A stretch of 64,000 nucleotides of DNA from Tridacna crocea. Taxonomy: Eukaryota > Mollusca > Bivalvia > Cardiida > Cardiidae. Below, piece by piece: positions 63,742-64,000 of the stretch (position 1 is the stretch's first letter; every line of letters begins with the position of its first letter). The notes under the pieces are model-generated. The model saw only the letters and a list, made by a program, of their open reading frames with translations, had not been told where the DNA came from and did no database searches. The translations under genes were made by a program, and so were the position numbers. The stretch covers positions 17,918,001-17,982,000 of the forward strand of contig OX031059.1 in assembly GCA_943736015.1 (NCBI GenBank), given 5' to 3'.

Positions 63742-63921
63742 ACATGAAAACAGCAAGATCAAAGCATTGAGAGTGTTATATATCAATATCAAACATGAAT
63801 GGAGTCATTTGGAATTCTCATCAAACCCCTCTCTTTTTCAATGCCTTACTCCTTCTTTCTTGTTTATTGCCTCAGGTAAGAAGGTCATAAACAAATTATT
63901 AAAGTGTTATCTTTTTTTGTA

Positions 63922-64000
63922 TTTAACCCTTTACTGGACAATAAAAATTTAGACTTGCCCAAGTTGGAAACATTTGCTGGTCCCATGTGGAAATGATATG
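63922..64000 (-). mobile_element. Family A MITE cut by the window edge
   Basis: TTAACCCTTTACTGGACAAT and CAAGTTGGAAACATTTGCTGG; the rest lies outside. Confidence 0.7.

Overview
The window is eukaryotic (animal) nuclear DNA: AT-rich, with long introns, GT-AG splice sites, poly(A) and dinucleotide tracts, tRNA-derived SINEs and very dense small inverted-repeat transposons. A dispersed repeat with a CAGCCTGCGCGGACTGCGCAG-like core and an element with ~156-bp tandem core repeats suggest a mollusc, probably a bivalve. That is from memory of such repeats and was not searched.

The one confidently identified gene is TGS1, the trimethylguanosine synthase that hypermethylates snRNA/snoRNA caps. It lies on the minus strand from the ATG at 27751 to the stop at 10074. 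I assembled 12 coding exons by hand: 27751-27651, 26503-26298, 25001-24829, 23637-21924, 19572-19479, 18845-18750, 17912-17363, 16483-16243, 15061-14930, 12828-12612, 11811-11733 and 10760-10074. Every junction keeps phase, giving about 1429 residues. The intron between exons 10 and 11 is an AT-AC intron with a perfect U12-type 5' splice site. The enzyme that matures minor-spliceosome snRNA caps therefore appears to need the minor spliceosome for its own mRNA. The protein also has an unusual ~195-residue acidic tail made of three diverged repeats.

On the plus strand, 32.3-37.5 kb holds a phase-consistent but unidentified small gene model. Further weak candidate exons lie at 41.6, 54.2, 54.8 and 56.8 kb, and a phase-consistent terminal pair lies at 60.6 and 61.6 kb. 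These may be one gene or several; no product is recognised.

The dominant structure is a ~225-bp element family, here called family A, with about 80 copies or fragments covering roughly a quarter of the window. It has ends TTAACYCWTTACC...GGTAAWGRGTTAA, an asymmetric pair of arms and a ~60-bp near-perfect central palindrome. Nested copies show that TTAA is the duplicated target, so the family looks like piggyBac-type MITEs. A sister subfamily (A2) keeps the ends and stem base but has a different palindrome tip. About 25 copies sit in TGS1 introns and none in its coding exons. In the MITE entries, strand + means the arm starting near ACAATCC is on the left, and - means the arm containing CAAATTGAAAGCATTTGCAG is on the left.

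Other repeats include 156-bp tandem-core elements (58.6-60.1 kb and a diverged relative at 48.7-49.9 kb), a 1.7-kb inverted duplication (28.8-30.6 kb), a fold-back built on TCTACGTAGA (0.75-1.0 kb), hAT-like CAGGGTTTTCC elements, a TA-flanked 1.2-kb element, 5-bp-TSD elements and tRNA-derived SINEs. Many are nested, so relative ages can be read. No rRNA, functional tRNA, CRISPR or autonomous transposase was found.
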